A stretch of DNA of 64,000 nucleotides from WHSW01 sp963828755 (GTDB taxonomy: Bacteria > Actinomycetota > Thermoleophilia > Solirubrobacterales > 70-9). Of the stretch, positions 44,142 to 52,704 are shown one piece after another (the stretch's first letter is position 1; the number at the start of each line of letters is the position of its first letter). The stretch spans positions 1 to 64,000 of the forward strand of contig CAWHFY010000009.1 in the NCBI GenBank assembly GCA_963828755.1, in the 5' to 3' direction. The notes under the pieces were generated by a model. The model saw only the letters and a list, made by a program, of their open reading frames with translations. It had not been told where the DNA came from and did not search any database. The translations under genes were made by a program, and so were the position numbers.

Positions 44142-45775
44142 AGGCAAAGCCTTTCGCGATCACGCTCGACGTCGGTTCGAGCCTTGCCAACAAGACCGGG
44201 TCGTGGCGCACCGAGCGCGCGGTTTACGTCGACCGGCTGCCGCCCTGCAACAACGCCTGCCCTGCCGGCGAGAACATCCAGGCGTGGCTGTACGAGGCCG
44301 AGGAGGGGGACGGCGGCTACGAGCGCGCCTGGCGCAAGATCATGGAGGAGAACCCGTTCCCGGCGATCATGGGCCGGGTCTGTTACCACCCGTGCGAGAC
44401 CTCCTGCAACCGCGCCCAGCTGGACGAGTCGGTCGGCATCAACTCGGTGGAGCGCTTCCTCGGCGACGAGGGGATTCGCAATGGCTGGAAGGTCGAGGTC
44501 GGGGCGGAGCCGACGGGCAAGCGTGTGCTGATCGTCGGCGCGGGGCCGACGGGACTCTCGGCCGCTTACCACCTGGCGCTGCGTGGCCATTCGGTGACGA
44601 TCCGCGACGCCGGGCCGATGGCCGGCGGGATGATGCGCTTCGGGATTCCCAAGTACCGGCTGCCGCGCGATGTCCTCGACGCCGAGGTGCAGCGGATCGT
44701 CGACCTCGGGGTCGAGTTGCAGCTCGACTCGAAGGTCACCGACCTCACCGGGGCGATGCGCGAGGGCAGCTTCGACGCCGCCTTCCTCGCCGTCGGCGCC
44801 CAGATCGGCAAGCGCGCGTACATCCCCGCGGGCTCGGCGGCGAAGGTGATCGACGCCGTGACGATGCTGCACCAGCTCGAGGAGGGTGAGCAGCCGCTGC
44901 TCGGGCGCCGGGTGGCGATCTACGGCGGCGGCAACACCGCGATCGACGCCGCTCGCACCGCGAAGCGGCTCGGCGCCTCGGACGCGATCATCGTCTACCG
45001 CCGGACCCGCGACAAGATGCCCGCCCACGACTTCGAGGTCCAGGAGGCCGAGGAGGAGGGCGTGCTGCTGAAGTGGCTGTCGACGATCAAGCAGGTCGAC
45101 GAGGGTCGGCTGCTGATCGAGCGGATGGAGCTCGACGAGACCGGCTTCCCGCAGCCGACCGGGGAGACGGAGGAACTCGAGGCGGACTCGGTTGTGCTCG
45201 CGCTCGGCCAGGACACGGACCTCTCGCTGCTCGATGGCGTTCCGGGGCTCGCGGTCGAGGACGGGGTGGTCGAGGTCGGCCCGAATTTGATGACCGGTTG
45301 CCCCGGGGTCTTCGCGGGCGGCGACATGGTTCCCGCCGAGCGCTCGGTGACCGTCGGAATCGGCCACGGCAAGAAGGCGGCGCGCAACATCGACATGTGG
45401 CTGCGCGGCGAGGAGTTCCAGCGTCCTCCGGGTCACTCCCTCGCTCGGTTCGAGGATCTCAACACCTGGTACTACGCGGACGCGCCGCGCGCGGAGCAGC
45501 CGCGGCTGGAGGTCGTCCGCCGCCAGAGCACCTTCGAGGAGGTCGTCCAGGGGCTCGACGAGTCGAACGCCCTATACGAGGCGCGCCGCTGCATGTCTTG
45601 TGGCAACTGCTTTTCCTGCGACAACTGCTACGGCGTCTGCCCCGATAACGCCGTGCTCAAGCTCGGCGCCCCAGGCGAGCGCTACGAGATCGACTACGAC
45701 TTCTGCAAGGGCTGCGGCCTGTGCGTGGCCGAATGTCCCTGCGGGGCGATCGAGATGGTCCCCGAGCAGATCTGA
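44138..45775 (+). CDS. NAD(P)-linked flavo-iron-sulfur oxidoreductase fused to a ferredoxin domain
   Basis: A 545-residue protein. The N-terminal Cys cluster (CNNACPAGENIQ, CYHPCETSCNR) and the FAD and NAD(P) domains (LIVGAGPTGLSAAYHLAL; YGGGNTAIDAARTA) match the glutamate synthase small chain/NfnB family. The C-terminus (CMSCGNCFSCDNCYGVCP, then CKGCGLCVAECPCGAIEM) is a two-cluster ferredoxin like the POR delta subunit. No glutamate synthase large subunit is nearby. As the fourth POR gene it probably supplies the delta function and passes ferredoxin electrons to or from NAD(P)H. Confidence 0.88.
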   Translation: MKAKPFAITLDVGSSLANKTGSWRTERAVYVDRLPPCNNACPAGENIQAWLYEAEEGDGGYERAWRKIMEENPFPAIMGRVCYHPCETSCNRAQLDESVGINSVERFLGDEGIRNGWKVEVGAEPTGKRVLIVGAGPTGLSAAYHLALRGHSVTIRDAGPMAGGMMRFGIPKYRLPRDVLDAEVQRIVDLGVELQLDSKVTDLTGAMREGSFDAAFLAVGAQIGKRAYIPAGSAAKVIDAVTMLHQLEEGEQPLLGRRVAIYGGGNTAIDAARTAKRLGASDAIIVYRRTRDKMPAHDFEVQEAEEEGVLLKWLSTIKQVDEGRLLIERMELDETGFPQPTGETEELEADSVVLALGQDTDLSLLDGVPGLAVEDGVVEVGPNLMTGCPGVFAGGDMVPAERSVTVGIGHGKKAARNIDMWLRGEEFQRPPGHSLARFEDLNTWYYADAPRAEQPRLEVVRRQSTFEEVVQGLDESNALYEARRCMSCGNCFSCDNCYGVCPDNAVLKLGAPGERYEIDYDFCKGCGLCVAECPCGAIEMVPEQI

Positions 45776-45865
45776 GCCCCCGGCCCGGGGTGATGTCGGG
45801 CATTCGCTTGCTTGCGCGCGCACGGGAGCGGCGCGGGCGGTGAGTCCGCCTAACCTCTTGCGGTC

Positions 45866-46744
45866 ATGCCGCCGCTTATCCGAGCGCTGCGACCGCAGGA
45901 ATGGATCAAGAACCTGCTCGTGTTCGCCGGCGTCCTGTTCTCCGGGCGCCTCGACGAGAGCGGGGCGATCGGCGACGCCCTGCTCACGTTCGCGGCCTTC
46001 TGCGCGATCGCGAGCGCCGGCTACCTGCTCAACGACCTGCGCGATCGCGAGCACGACCGGCGCCATCCCGAGAAGCGCAACCGCCCGATCGCCAGCGGCG
46101 CCGTCTCCCCGGCGACCGCGACCGCGCTCGCCGCCGCCCTCGCGGTCGCTGCGCTCGCGATCGGCTTCCTGGTCGAGGCCGAGATCGCCGGCCTGGTCGC
46201 GCTGTACGGCGTCATCACCACGGCCTACTCGCTGGTGCTCAAGCGCCTGGTGATCATCGACGTGATGACGATCGCCTCGCTGTTCATCCTCCGAGTGGTC
46301 GCCGGCGCGGTCGCGGTCGGCGCCCACGCGTCGGAGTTCCTGCTGATCTGCACCGGGATGCTGGCCCTCTTCCTCGGGTTCACGAAGCGCCGCCAGGAGG
46401 CGATGCTGGAGGAGTCCGACCCGCCGGAGGTTGCGGGGTCTCCGGCGACCCGGCCCGTGCTCGAGCACTACTCGCTGCCGTTTCTCGATCAGATGATCGC
46501 GATGGTGACCGCGTCGGCGATCCTCTCCTACGTCATCTACACGGTCGACTCACCGCGCGTGGGCTCGAAGATGCTCGCCACCGCGCCGTCGGTGCTCTAC
46601 GGGATCTTCCGCTACCTGTACTTGATCTACGACCGCCGCGACACCCGTTCCACCGCGGCGATCCTCACCGAGGACCCGGGGATGATCTTCGCGGGCGTCA
46701 CCTGGGTCGGCACGGCGCTGGCGATGCTCTACCTGTTCGATTGA
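45866..46744 (+). CDS. UbiA family prenyltransferase, decaprenyl-phosphate phosphoribosyltransferase-like
   Basis: A 292-residue membrane protein with about nine helices. The Asp-rich site NDLRDREHDRRHPEKRNRP (about residue 51) is the form found in decaprenyl-phosphate phosphoribosyltransferase (mycobacterial Rv3806c), including the K..RP that handles PRPP. The second Asp motif is YDRRD near the C-terminus. It would make a polyprenyl-phosphoryl sugar for wall polysaccharides. N-terminal LIRALRPQEWIKNLLVFAG is typical. ATG 45866 was chosen. Confidence 0.85.
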   Translation: MPPLIRALRPQEWIKNLLVFAGVLFSGRLDESGAIGDALLTFAAFCAIASAGYLLNDLRDREHDRRHPEKRNRPIASGAVSPATATALAAALAVAALAIGFLVEAEIAGLVALYGVITTAYSLVLKRLVIIDVMTIASLFILRVVAGAVAVGAHASEFLLICTGMLALFLGFTKRRQEAMLEESDPPEVAGSPATRPVLEHYSLPFLDQMIAMVTASAILSYVIYTVDSPRVGSKMLATAPSVLYGIFRYLYLIYDRRDTRSTAAILTEDPGMIFAGVTWVGTALAMLYLFD

Positions 46745-46751
46745 CGGGCGA

Positions 46752-46767
46752 GGCGCGCAAGCGCGCC
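46752..46767 (+). terminator. Hairpin after the UbiA gene
   Basis: GGCGCGC-AA-GCGCGCC is a perfect 7-bp stem 8 bp after the stop, followed by a second imperfect hairpin (GCGGCCG/CGGCCG) up to about 46800. No T-run. It is a possible terminator or attenuator before the acyl-CoA dehydrogenases. Confidence 0.4.
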
Positions 46768-46838
46768 GTGACCCGAAGCGGCCGTTCGGCCGAAGCGGCG
46801 GGTCGATAGGGTTCGCGGCCCGCACGCGCCGCCGCCCG

Positions 46839-47978
46839 ATGGACCTCAGCCTCACACCCGACGAACAGGCCTTCCGCGACGAGTTTCGCGCCTGGCTCGA
46901 GGCCAACCATCCCGGCCCTGCGCCCCACGGGGGCGATCAGGTGCAGTACGAGTTCGAGCGCGAGTGGCAGCGCAAGCTGCACGCCGGCGGCTGGGCCGGC
47001 GTCTCGTGGCCGAAGGAGTACGGCGGCCGCGGGGCGACCCTGATCGAGCAGTCGATCTTCGGCGAGGAGCTGGCGCGCGCGAAGGCGCCGCGGCCGGCGA
47101 ACGTGCTCGGGCTCGTGATGGGCGGCCCGGTGGTGATCGCGCACGGGACCGAGGAGCAGAAGGAGCGCTTCCTCGAGCCGATCCTCTCCGCCGAGGAGAT
47201 CTGGTGCCAGGGCTTCTCCGAGCCCGAGTCCGGGTCCGACCTCGCCTCGCTGAAGACCAAGGCGGTCAAGGAGAACGGCGGCTGGCGGGTCACCGGCCAG
47301 AAGGTCTGGACCACCTTCGCCCACGAGGCCAAGTGGTGCATGCTGGTCGCCCGCACCGACGGCGACGTGCCCAAGCACAAGGGCCTCACGTACTTCCTCA
47401 TGGACATGGAGCAGGACGAGGTCGAGGTCCGGCCGCTGCGCCAGATCACGGGCGAGGCGGAGTTCAACGAGCTGTTCATCGAGAACGCCTACGTCCCCGA
47501 CGAGAACGTCGTCGGCGGGGTCGGCAACGGCTGGATGGTCGCGATCACGACGCTGATGAACGAGCGCGCCGGGCTCGGCGCCTCGGCCGCGCTCGGCCTC
47601 TCGAACGCGCTCGAGGAGCTGATCGAGTTGGCGACCGAGCGCGGGGTTGCCGGCGACCCGCTCGTCCGCGACAAGATCGCTCGCCTGAAGATCGGGATCG
47701 AGGGCCTGCGCCTCGGCGCGATGCGAGCCCTGACCGCGACGATGAAGGTCGGCATCCCGGGCCCGGAGGGCTCGATCGCGAAGCTGCAGTGGTCGTCCAC
47801 CAACCAGGCGCTGACCGAGCTCGCGCTCGAGGTCGGCGGGATCGACACGCTCACCCGCGGCGACCTCTGGGCCTATCGATTCCTGCGCTCGCGCGCGAAC
47901 TCGATCGAGGGCGGGACCACGGACGTGCTCAAGAACATCGTCGCCGAGCGAGTCCTCGGGCTCCCGAAGCTCCGCTAA
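46839..47978 (+). CDS. Acyl-CoA dehydrogenase
   Basis: A 379-residue flavoenzyme of the ACAD family that oxidises acyl-CoA to enoyl-CoA. Signature regions: GWAGVSWPKEYGGRGATL, WCQGFSEPESGSDLASL (FAD contact), and the C-terminal LEVGGIDTLTRGDLW followed by SIEGGTTDVLKNIVAERVLG. It pairs with the ACAD at 48023, an arrangement found in heteromeric steroid/side-chain ACADs (FadE26/27-like). Start ATG 46839. Confidence 0.88.
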   Translation: MDLSLTPDEQAFRDEFRAWLEANHPGPAPHGGDQVQYEFEREWQRKLHAGGWAGVSWPKEYGGRGATLIEQSIFGEELARAKAPRPANVLGLVMGGPVVIAHGTEEQKERFLEPILSAEEIWCQGFSEPESGSDLASLKTKAVKENGGWRVTGQKVWTTFAHEAKWCMLVARTDGDVPKHKGLTYFLMDMEQDEVEVRPLRQITGEAEFNELFIENAYVPDENVVGGVGNGWMVAITTLMNERAGLGASAALGLSNALEELIELATERGVAGDPLVRDKIARLKIGIEGLRLGAMRALTATMKVGIPGPEGSIAKLQWSSTNQALTELALEVGGIDTLTRGDLWAYRFLRSRANSIEGGTTDVLKNIVAERVLGLPKLR

Positions 47979-47980
47979 TC

Positions 47981-48015
47981 CGAACAACGAACAACGAGCG
48001 ACGAACAACGAGCTA
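47981..48015 (+). repeat. Five heptads between acyl-CoA dehydrogenase genes
   Basis: CGAACAA, CGAACAA, CGAGCGA, CGAACAA, CGAGCTA fill almost the whole 44-bp gap between the two ACAD genes. They share the CGARNRA-like pattern with repeats in kgd and the FAD oxidase gene. Confidence 0.75.
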
Positions 48016-48022
48016 ACGAATC

Positions 48023-49045
48023 ATGGACTTTGCCTTCAACGACGAGCAGCGCGAGATCAAGTCGACCGCGCACGAGTTCATCGCCAGCCGCTTCAAGCCC
48101 GAGAAGGTGCGCGAGCTGGCCGAGTCCGACAGCCCCTACGACGACGCGCTCTGGAAGGAGATGTGCGAGCTCGGCTGGCCCGGGATCGCGATCGCCGAGG
48201 AGCACGGCGGCCAGGGCCTCGGCGTCGTCGAGCTGGTGATCCTGCAGGAGGAGCTGGGCTACGCCTGCGCGCCCTCCCCGATGATCTCCAACGCCTTCGC
48301 CGGCGCGCTGATCCAGGAGGCCGGCTCCGACGAGCAGAGGGCTGCCTGGCTCCCCGGGATCGCCTCGGGCGAGCATCGCGGCGCCGCCGCGTTCACCCCG
48401 GAGGAAGAGCCGGTCGTCGGCGCCGCGGCCGGGGCCGAGATCCTCGTCCTCAACGAGGGCACGGACGGCGCCCGCTTGGTCGAGCCGGGCGACATCAAGC
48501 TCGAGCGCCTCGACCTGATCGACACCACCCGCGCCTACTTTCGCGCCAGCGCCGACGGCGGCGACCCGCTTCCCGGCGACGTGATGAGCGCGGTCGACGT
48601 CGGCGCGGTCGCGCTCGCCGCCGAGCTGGTCGGGGTCGCGCAGCGCGCGCTCGACATGGCGGTCGAGTACGCGAAGGAGCGCGAGCAGTTCGGGCGCCCG
48701 ATCGGCGCCTACCAGGCGGTCTCGCACCGGCTCGCGGAGATGCTCTGGGACGTCGAGGAGGCACGCTCGCTGACCTACTACGCCGCCTGGGCGGCCGACG
48801 CCGACCGCGAGGCGCTGCCGCTCGCCGCCTCGATGGCGAAGGCGCGGGCCTCCGACAGCGCGACCGCGGTCACCCACAACGCGATCCAGACCTTCGGCGG
48901 CATCGGCTTCACCTGGGAGCACGACGTCCACTTCCTGCTCAAGCGCGCGCGGGTCTCCGCGCAGCTGATCGGCAGCTCGCGCATGCACCGCGAGCGCGTC
49001 GCCGCGCTCAGCGGACTCGGCGAGCCGGTCGCCGCGGCTGCCTAG
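48023..49045 (+). CDS. Acyl-CoA dehydrogenase (second subunit)
   Basis: A 340-residue ACAD-fold protein. N-terminal DFAFNDEQREIKSTAHEFI, central GAAAFTPEEEPVV, and C-terminal AIQTFGGIGFTWEHDVHFLL are present. The FAD-contact segment and catalytic Glu region differ from the first ACAD, as in alpha2-beta2 heteromeric enzymes where one subunit has lost part of the site. It is probably the partner of the product of 46839-47978. No close Shine-Dalgarno site; the heptad repeat takes up the leader. Confidence 0.85.
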   Translation: MDFAFNDEQREIKSTAHEFIASRFKPEKVRELAESDSPYDDALWKEMCELGWPGIAIAEEHGGQGLGVVELVILQEELGYACAPSPMISNAFAGALIQEAGSDEQRAAWLPGIASGEHRGAAAFTPEEEPVVGAAAGAEILVLNEGTDGARLVEPGDIKLERLDLIDTTRAYFRASADGGDPLPGDVMSAVDVGAVALAAELVGVAQRALDMAVEYAKEREQFGRPIGAYQAVSHRLAEMLWDVEEARSLTYYAAWAADADREALPLAASMAKARASDSATAVTHNAIQTFGGIGFTWEHDVHFLLKRARVSAQLIGSSRMHRERVAALSGLGEPVAAAA

Positions 49046-49177
49046 CCGACGACCTGACGAGCGCGGGGACGCGATCGCGGGGCGGCGCGTCGGTCGCTCA
49101 GCATGGAGAGCGCGGCCACGTCCGTGACCGTCGGACCGCGTCCGGAACGGGTTCCAGCCTGGGAACCGACCTGGGGG

Positions 49178-49196
49178 TGTTGCGCGAAGCGCAACA
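49178..49196. terminator. Hairpin in the gap after the ACAD operon
   Basis: TGTTGCGC-GAA-GCGCAACA is a perfect 8-bp stem. A second stem, GGTTCC/GGAACC, lies at about 49150-49165. The 192-bp gap 49046-49237 between convergent genes holds these hairpins and nothing else recognised. Confidence 0.45.
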
Positions 49197-49237
49197 AGAT
49201 CCGATCAGTTCGGAATGATCGCTTTTCGTCCCAAGCG

Positions 49238-49546
49238 CTACTTCTGCAGCGCGGCGCGAATCCACTCGTCCGGTGGCGTTCCAGATTGCCCCTGGCTACC
49301 GCGGTAGAGGCGGCATTTCAACCCGAAGTCATGGCGCGAGCCAGCACTCGGGTCTACGTCTTCGCCGTCAACGCGAACGGTCGGCGACCCGAGAAACCGG
49401 AGCTCGTCGGCCGCCTCGATGGTCTCGACTGCGCGCAGCGTGATCCGATCGGGATCGCCGCCGGCTTCGGTGACCAGGTCGCGCAGACGCGGCAGGAGGC
49501 GCGGGCAGGACGGACAACCTTCGAAGTAGAGAACCTCGACCTCCAC
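49238..49546 (-). CDS. Thioredoxin-fold small protein with CxxC
   Basis: A 102-residue protein starting VEVLYFEGCPSCPRLLPRL, i.e. a CxxC (Cys 11 and 14) after the first strand. A cis-Pro-like segment FLGSPTVRVDGEDVDP and a later Cys (KCRLYRG) follow. This pattern is that of small redox proteins found beside mercury or arsenic genes, but no such genes are near. GTG 49546 is the likely start. Its genuine substrate is unknown. Confidence 0.7.
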   Translation of the reverse strand: MEVEVLYFEGCPSCPRLLPRLRDLVTEAGGDPDRITLRAVETIEAADELRFLGSPTVRVDGEDVDPSAGSRHDFGLKCRLYRGSQGQSGTPPDEWIRAALQK

Positions 49547-49738
49547 GCACTCCAGTATCCGGCATCACACTCCCGCTTTCGTCCAAAGCGCAGCCCGGTG
49601 CGCCGCACGTGCCCGCGATCGCGTCGAGACGGGGCGGCCGTGGTCGAGTCGAGGGCCCTGGTCGCCATCGAGTCAGAAGCCTGGTCCGTGGTGATCCGTG
49701 TGAGAACCTTGCTTCGAGTAGACCCTGAGGAGGACACG

Positions 49739-50368
49739 ATGAGTACTTACAAGTTCCTCTACATGGTGGGCTTCACTCCCTGGGAGCGCATGATCGAGTC
49801 GCCTGCGATCAGGCAACAGATCTCCGCGATGTTCGATCGTGAGGAGGTCGGTCGCGAGGCCTCGGACCGGAAGGCCCTAGACCTCGGCTGCGGGAGTGGA
49901 ATCTGGACCGTCGAGCTCGCGAAACGGGGCTGGGAGGTGACCGGAGTCGACTTCGTCCCCAAGGCACTGCGCCGCGCGTCTCAGCGAGCCGAAGGAGCCG
50001 GTGTCGACGTCCGCTTGGTGGAGGCAGACATAACGAAGCTGGGGACCGGCGATGTCGGCTCGGGCTTTCGTTTCCTCGTTGACTTCGGATGCTTTCAGGA
50101 TGAGCTCACCGACGAGCAACGCTCGGCGATGGGCAGAGCGGTGACCGCGGTTACCGCCTCCGATGCCAACCTGCTCATGCTCGCGTGGGAGCCCGCACGG
50201 CGGACTCTGCTGCCCATGGGGGCGAGTCGAGAGGACATCGAAGCGGCCTATTCCGACTGGCGCTTGGTGGATGCGGAGGACATGGACACGATCGACGCGC
50301 CGGGGTACGTCAAGAAGGCGAACCCGCACTTCTATCGGCTGACGCGCAAGGTGGTTCAGGCGGCGTAG
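49739..50368 (+). CDS. Class I SAM-dependent methyltransferase
   Basis: A 209-residue methyltransferase. Motif I is ALDLGCGSGIWTVELAKRG (about residue 47), the acidic ribose contact is GVDF, motif II is about VRLVEADI. GAGGAGG lies just before ATG 49739. More A/T-ending codons occur here (e.g. agt act tac) than in neighbouring genes, hinting at a different origin. The substrate is unknown. The 190 bp upstream (49547-49738) shows no gene. Confidence 0.78.
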   Translation: MSTYKFLYMVGFTPWERMIESPAIRQQISAMFDREEVGREASDRKALDLGCGSGIWTVELAKRGWEVTGVDFVPKALRRASQRAEGAGVDVRLVEADITKLGTGDVGSGFRFLVDFGCFQDELTDEQRSAMGRAVTAVTASDANLLMLAWEPARRTLLPMGASREDIEAAYSDWRLVDAEDMDTIDAPGYVKKANPHFYRLTRKVVQAA

Positions 50369-50459
50369 CGAGCTCACTTCCCGCCCTTTCCACCCGGGCC
50401 TCGGCGCGCGCAGCGGCGCCCCTCGATCGCACGCAGCCGGGCAAGCCGCCCATCCCGCG

Positions 50460-50780
50460 CTACTCGTCGGGGACGATGTCGACGTCGGCGGCGAGCCGCG
50501 TGGTGCCGTCGAGCGTGTACTCGACGTCGACCGTCTCGTGCTTTCGATAGGTGCCGAACAGCCCGAGGTACATCGCCATCCAGCGGCCGGGGGTGACCGT
50601 CTCCTTGATGATCGGGCGCGCGAAGACGATCTCGCCGTTCTCGAGCTTGTAGTCGATATCGCGCGCCCGCTCGACCCCGTTCACGTGGACCCGGATCGGC
50701 TCGTCCGCGCCGCGCGGCAGTCGCACGCGGCGCCCGGCCGCGTAGCTGCCCTTCGGAACCTCAGGATCGACGTCGGCCAC
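50460..50780 (-). CDS. Conserved hypothetical protein
   Basis: A 106-residue soluble protein from GTG 50780, with a beta-rich pattern (IRVHVNGVERARDIDYKLEN, IVFARPI, TVDVEYTLDG). No signal peptide, membrane segment or known motif. It is followed upstream, 9 bp away, by another small gene in the same direction, so they may be one transcript. Codon bias supports a real gene. Confidence 0.55.
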   Translation of the reverse strand: MADVDPEVPKGSYAAGRRVRLPRGADEPIRVHVNGVERARDIDYKLENGEIVFARPIIKETVTPGRWMAMYLGLFGTYRKHETVDVEYTLDGTTRLAADVDIVPDE

Positions 50781-50789
50781 CAGCCCAGG

Positions 50790-51134
50790 CTACGAAAGCC
50801 GGCGCCGGACGGCATCGAAGGCCGACTCGTTGCCGCGCGGCTCCAGCGGTGAGCGGGTCACGCCGCCGGTGTAAGCGACGATCGTCCCGTCGCCCATCAC
50901 GTCGACCCCGGCGGCCGATCCGCGCAGCCAGCCGCCGCTCGAGATCTCGATGCGCGCCGCCACCCGGTCGCCCGCCTCGAAGGTGCGCAGCATCGAGACC
51001 GAACCGAGGCGATCGGCGGTCGCGGCGGTTCGCGCCTCGGTCTCGAGCGCCTCGACCGCGGAAGCGAGGTCGTCGAAGGTCTGCCGTGAAACCTTGGCCC
51101 CGCGCCTCACCGTCAACTTGAACCGGCTGCGCAA
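50790..51134 (-). CDS. Conserved hypothetical protein
   Basis: A 114-residue protein from TTG 51134 (RSRFKLTVRRGAKVSRQTF). The pattern of an N-terminal helix (LASAVEALETEARTA) followed by strands (RVAARIEISSGGW) suggests a small alpha-beta domain. It lies 24 bp downstream of citrate synthase on the same strand and 9 bp upstream of the gene at 50460-50780. The function is unknown. Confidence 0.5.
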   Translation of the reverse strand: MRSRFKLTVRRGAKVSRQTFDDLASAVEALETEARTAATADRLGSVSMLRTFEAGDRVAARIEISSGGWLRGSAAGVDVMGDGTIVAYTGGVTRSPLEPRGNESAFDAVRRRLS

Positions 51135-51158
51135 GAAGAGGCGCTGACCCGCCGGGAC

Positions 51159-52559
51159 TTACGCGCCGCGGCGCTTGCGGATCGGGCGGCGCAGGGCGTC
51201 GTTGGTGATCTTCTCCGGCCCCTCGCGCTGCTCCATCGGCGTGTAGTCGACGTCGCGCGGGCCGGTGTAGATCTGCCGCGGCCGGGCGATCTTCTGCTCC
51301 GGGTCGTCGATCATCTCCAGCCACTGGGCGATCCACCCCGAGGTGCGCGGGATCGCGAACATCACGGTGAACATCTCGGCTGGCAGCTCGAGCGCCTCGT
51401 AGATCAGGCCCGAGTAGAAGTCGACGTTCGGATAGAGCTTGCGCGAGGTGAAGAACTCGTCGTCGAGCGCCTGCTTCTCGAGCTCGGTTGCGATCTCGAT
51501 CAGCGGGTTGTACTCGGTCGCCTCGAGCACCTCGTCGACGTGCTTCTTGATGATCCGCGCCCGCGGGTCGTAGTTCTTGTAGACCCGGTGGCCGAAGCCC
51601 ATCAGCTTCTCCTCGCGGTTCTTGACGCCCTCGAGGAAGCCGGGGATGTTGTCGGTCGTCTCGATCCGGCGCAGCATCTTCAGCACCGCCTCGTTCGCGC
51701 CGCCGTGCAGGGGGCCGTAGAGCGCCGCGACCCCGGCCGCGAGCGCCGAGTAGGGGTCGACCTGGGAGGAGCCGACCGCGCGCACGGCGCTGGTCGAGCA
51801 GTTCTGCTCGTGGTCGGCGTGGAGGATGAAGAGCACGTCGAGCGCCTTCGCGAGCCGCTGATCGGGCTCGTACTTGACCTCGGTCTTCTTGAACATCATC
51901 GAGAGGAAGTTCTCGGAGTAGGAGAGGTCGTTGTCCGGATAGACGTACGGCAGGCCGCGGTTGTGGCTGTAGGCGAAGGCGGCGAGGGTCGGGACCTTGG
52001 CGATCAGGCGGATGGCCGCCATGTAGCGCTCCTCCGGGTCGTCGATCTGCTTCGCGTCCGGGTAGAAGGTCGAGAGGGCGCCGACGCTGGAGAGCAGCAT
52101 TCCCATCGGGTGGGCGTCGTAGCGGAAGCCCTCGAGGTGCTGCTTGATGTCCTCGTGGACGAAGGTGTGGTGGGTGATGTCGAACACCCAGCGCTCGAGC
52201 TGGGCCTCGGTCGGCAGCTCGCCGTAGATGAGCAGGAAGGCGACCTCGAGGTAGCTCGACTTCTCACACAGCTGCTCGATCGGGATCCCGCGGTGCTGAA
52301 GCACGCCGGCGTCACCGTCGATGTAGGTGATCGCGGACCGGCAGGACGCGGTGTTGAGGAAGGCCGGGTCATAGGTCATCGTCCCGAAGTCGTCCTCGTT
52401 CACCTTGATCTGGCGCAGGTCCATCGCCCGGATCGTCTCGTCCGTGATCTCGAGCTCGTAGGACTTCCCCGTCCGGTTGTCGGTGACCGTGAGCGTGTCC
52501 GTCGGCGCATCCCCGGTCGCGACGCCACCGCCCTGCGGGGTCTCTTGCTCTGTCGCCAT
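51159..52559 (-). CDS. gltA: Citrate synthase
   Basis: A 466-residue type II citrate synthase, first step of the TCA cycle. Active-site His in LHADHEQNCSTSAVR and in GPLHGGANEAVL, catalytic Asp in the C-terminal NVDFYSGLIYEAL, and GFGHRVYKNYDPRA are all present. The N-terminal domain (SYELEITDETIRAMDLRQIK) is the extended form. The Ala/Gly/Thr-rich N-terminus and 15-residue basic tail are extra. ATG 52559 has AGGAGAG upstream. With aconitase and kgd in the same window it shows a functional oxidative TCA cycle. Confidence 0.94.
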   Translation of the reverse strand: MATEQETPQGGGVATGDAPTDTLTVTDNRTGKSYELEITDETIRAMDLRQIKVNEDDFGTMTYDPAFLNTASCRSAITYIDGDAGVLQHRGIPIEQLCEKSSYLEVAFLLIYGELPTEAQLERWVFDITHHTFVHEDIKQHLEGFRYDAHPMGMLLSSVGALSTFYPDAKQIDDPEERYMAAIRLIAKVPTLAAFAYSHNRGLPYVYPDNDLSYSENFLSMMFKKTEVKYEPDQRLAKALDVLFILHADHEQNCSTSAVRAVGSSQVDPYSALAAGVAALYGPLHGGANEAVLKMLRRIETTDNIPGFLEGVKNREEKLMGFGHRVYKNYDPRARIIKKHVDEVLEATEYNPLIEIATELEKQALDDEFFTSRKLYPNVDFYSGLIYEALELPAEMFTVMFAIPRTSGWIAQWLEMIDDPEQKIARPRQIYTGPRDVDYTPMEQREGPEKITNDALRRPIRKRRGA

Positions 52560-52704
52560 CGCCCTCTCCTAGTTCGTTTCGCAGTCGCCTTCATTCTCGC
52601 AGTTCAAGCCCGGAGGGCCTCAGGCCGGTGAATCGGGTGAACGAACGTCGGTCGCCGACGCCGACCGCGGCCTCTGCGACAAGGCCGAGGGCTGCGCGGT
52701 TCGC

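Noticed and set aside
44138..45775. Glutamate synthase small subunit (gltD)
   Set aside because: No large subunit is nearby, and the operon context and C-terminal ferredoxin domain point to a POR-linked role.
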